In this document: one piece after another, positions 9,205 through 10,231 of the stretch
Position numbering within the stretch: the first letter of the stretch is position 1
Layout: each line of letters starts with the position of its first letter
Translations under genes and position numbers: made by a program
The notes under the pieces: model-generated
What the model saw: only the letters and a program-made list of their open reading frames with translations
Told to the model about the DNA's origin: nothing
The model's database searches: none
Assembly: GCA_903932805.1 (NCBI GenBank)
Contig: CAIZHO010000588.1
Coordinates: 1-10,231 of the forward strand
DNA: 10,231 bases
Direction: 5' to 3'
Source of the DNA: an uncultured Roseiflexaceae bacterium
GTDB lineage: Bacteria > Chloroflexota > Chloroflexia > Chloroflexales > Roseiflexaceae

Positions 9205-9852
9205 CTACATGCTCCGCATCACGCCGACGACCCGGCCTTGGATGCGGACGTTGTTGGCAGCGACGTAGATCGGATCCATGGTGACATTGGCGGGTTGCAA
9301 GCGCACCTTGTCGCCCTCTTTGTAGAAGCGCTTGAGGGTCACCGAGTTGTCCGAGATGATCCGCACGGCCACCATGTCGCCTTGTTGGGCTGTCTCTTGG
9401 TAGCGGAGCAGGACAATGTCGCCGTCGGCAATCAGGGCGTCGACCATCGAATAGCCACGCACCTTGAGGGCATAGACGTTGGCCAGCTTGTTGCCGGGAA
9501 CGACCTCGGGTGGCACGTCGATGAACTCGGTAGTGCCGCTGCTCAGATCCTCGGGGTCGGGCAAGGGTGAACCAGCAGTGATGGTGCCCAAGAAGGGCAC
9601 CTGGTTGGCGTTGGCCTCGAAGGCTGCCTCGATCTTGGAGATCGAAATCCCCCGTGAGACCTTGCCTTCGCGACGCAACATGCCGCGTTGCTCGAGGATG
9701 TTGAGGTTGTAGACAACCACCGATGTCGACGAAATCCCCAGGTCCTCTTGGATCTGACGGATAGCCGGTGGATAGTTGTGCTGATCGACGAATTGTTCGA
9801 TGTAGCCCAGGATTTCGCGTTGGCGATTTGATAAGGATGGTTGTGGTTGCAC
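9205..9852 (-). CDS. lexA: LexA repressor / SOS self-cleaving regulator
   Basis: Transcriptional repressor of DNA-damage genes that cleaves itself when stimulated by RecA filaments. The 215-residue protein has the LexA winged helix-turn-helix (about 5-70, with YPPAIRQIQEDLGISSTSV and LNILEQRGMLRR). It is followed by the S24 peptidase domain: the Ala-Gly cleavage site in ITAGSPLP (A93-G94), the catalytic Ser in VRGYSMVDALIADGD (S135), and the Lys in SVTLKRFYKEGD (K174). All processing residues are present, so it should be active. Tyr precedes the catalytic Ser where many homologues have Asp or Glu. The start is GTG, chosen because AAGGA lies seven bases upstream and the LexA N-terminus begins there; the ATG at 9872 is in another frame. 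It is monocistronic, with its own promoter, operator and terminator. Confidence 0.96.
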   Translation of the reverse strand: MQPQPSLSNRQREILGYIEQFVDQHNYPPAIRQIQEDLGISSTSVVVYNLNILEQRGMLRREGKVSRGISISKIEAAFEANANQVPFLGTITAGSPLPDPEDLSSGTTEFIDVPPEVVPGNKLANVYALKVRGYSMVDALIADGDIVLLRYQETAQQGDMVAVRIISDNSVTLKRFYKEGDKVRLQPANVTMDPIYVAANNVRIQGRVVGVMRSM

Positions 9853-9889
9853 GCAGTCGTCCTTTGGTCCATGTTGCCATGCGAATATA

Positions 9890-9903
9890 TGTTCGATAGA
9901 ACT
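9890..9903. promoter_or_regulatory. probable LexA operator (SOS box) of lexA
   Basis: GTTC-GATA-GAAC (9891-9902) is a perfect inverted repeat with a four-base spacer, flanked as TGTTC...GAACT. It lies nine bases past the -10 element of the lexA promoter, at the expected transcription start, where a bound dimer would block initiation. The half-sites are in the opposite order to the GAAC-N4-GTTC box of Bacillus and actinobacteria. Autoregulation is the norm for lexA. Confidence 0.65.
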
Positions 9904-9911
9904 TATGTTTC

Positions 9912-9939
9912 ATTATACCGACGTACTACATATTGTCAA
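9912..9939 (-). promoter_or_regulatory. consensus sigma-70 promoter of lexA
   Basis: On the minus strand, TTGACA (9939-9934) and TATAAT (9917-9912) both match the consensus exactly, with a 16-base spacer. The predicted start is near 9905, giving a leader of about 50 bases before the GTG codon and placing the operator over the start site. Confidence 0.85.
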
Positions 9940-10231
9940 GCTGTTTTTGGGGCGATCTGCAGTGCGATAGAGCGTGTCACGCAGAACCCCGACCAGCCTG
10001 CTCAATACCCACCCTTGCGCACGCGGTTGTGCAAGCGAAAAATCATGCATATCTCTGACAGATAACAAATGTTTTGTATCTCTATAAAGAAGAAAAAGCA
10101 ATTGTCGATTGTTGGGCGTCGACCGCCGCACTGGGCGCTGTGGCTGTGCGGGGAATGCCGGTAACCCGCGGGCAGACCTGCGCGCGTGGCACTGGGGACG
10201 ACGGTGGTCGGTGGCAGCGGTGACGTATGGA
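9940..10231. other. intergenic stretch upstream of lexA, no gene called
   Basis: The stretch from the lexA start to the window end is about 380 bases without a supportable gene. Beyond the lexA promoter it holds a hairpin with one G-U pair (10014-10021 with 10028-10035), an AT-rich part (about 10040-10105) that includes TATAAA, and a GC-rich end (10107-10231). One frame starting at TTG near 10107 is open to the window end, but its short product is not recognisable and it has no clear ribosome binding site. Confidence 0.4.

Noticed and set aside
8849..9913. A 354-codon minus-strand open frame across DUF35, the terminator and lexA
   Set aside because: It runs through a strong terminator and is out of frame with lexA, whose protein is unmistakable in the other frame.
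10014..10035. Hairpin CTTGCGCA/TGTGCAAG considered as a terminator
   Set aside because: There is no T run on either side and no gene ending next to it.
10107..10231. Possible start of a rightward gene at TTG, open to the window end
   Set aside because: It has no clear ribosome binding site, a rare start codon, too few residues to judge, and a Cys-, Arg- and Trp-rich composition.

Overview
The window looks like a chromosomal segment of a moderately GC-rich bacterium, most probably a member of the Chloroflexota (class Chloroflexia). I infer this from the gene mix: a bacterial class II HMG-CoA reductase directly upstream of archaeal-type HMG-CoA synthase, thiolase-like and DUF35 genes, beside a LexA repressor and a tRNA gene with an encoded CCA end. 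This placement is an inference and was not tested by any search.

Layout. (a) 1-161: a window-edge stretch with no supportable gene, ending in a strong hairpin that terminates the leftward gene. (b) 162-5006, all on the minus strand: tRNA-Arg(UCU), a small MazG-type nucleotide pyrophosphohydrolase, a membrane-anchored family 2 glycosyltransferase of the dolichyl-phosphate-sugar synthase type, and a large LacZ-type family 2 beta-galactosidase. (c) 5007-5205: an AT-rich divergent intergenic region with a candidate rightward promoter, a 9-bp-arm inverted repeat and a foldable leader. (d) 5206-9142, plus strand: a four-gene early-mevalonate operon of HMG-CoA reductase, HMG-CoA synthase, thiolase-like protein and DUF35 OB-fold protein. 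(e) 9154-9191: a perfect hairpin between converging genes. (f) 9205-9852, minus strand: lexA with a GTG start, a consensus promoter and a palindromic operator. (g) 9940-10231: an intergenic stretch without a supportable gene.

How the genes work together. In archaea, HMG-CoA synthase, acetoacetyl-CoA thiolase and a DUF35 protein form one complex that passes acetoacetyl-CoA to the synthase; HMG-CoA reductase then makes mevalonate. The same set is kept here as one operon. The synthase and reductase keep their catalytic residues. The thiolase-like subunit, however, has Gly, Thr and Asn where the Cys-His-His catalytic residues should be, and the DUF35 protein has lost all four zinc-ribbon cysteines. 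The best reading is a remodelled complex in which the thiolase fold is retained as a scaffold or has been repurposed, with acetoacetyl-CoA supplied by another thiolase. This is the most interesting signal in the window. The polyprenyl-phosphate glycosyltransferase next door would use isoprenoid lipid carriers, but it is divergently transcribed and no direct link is shown.
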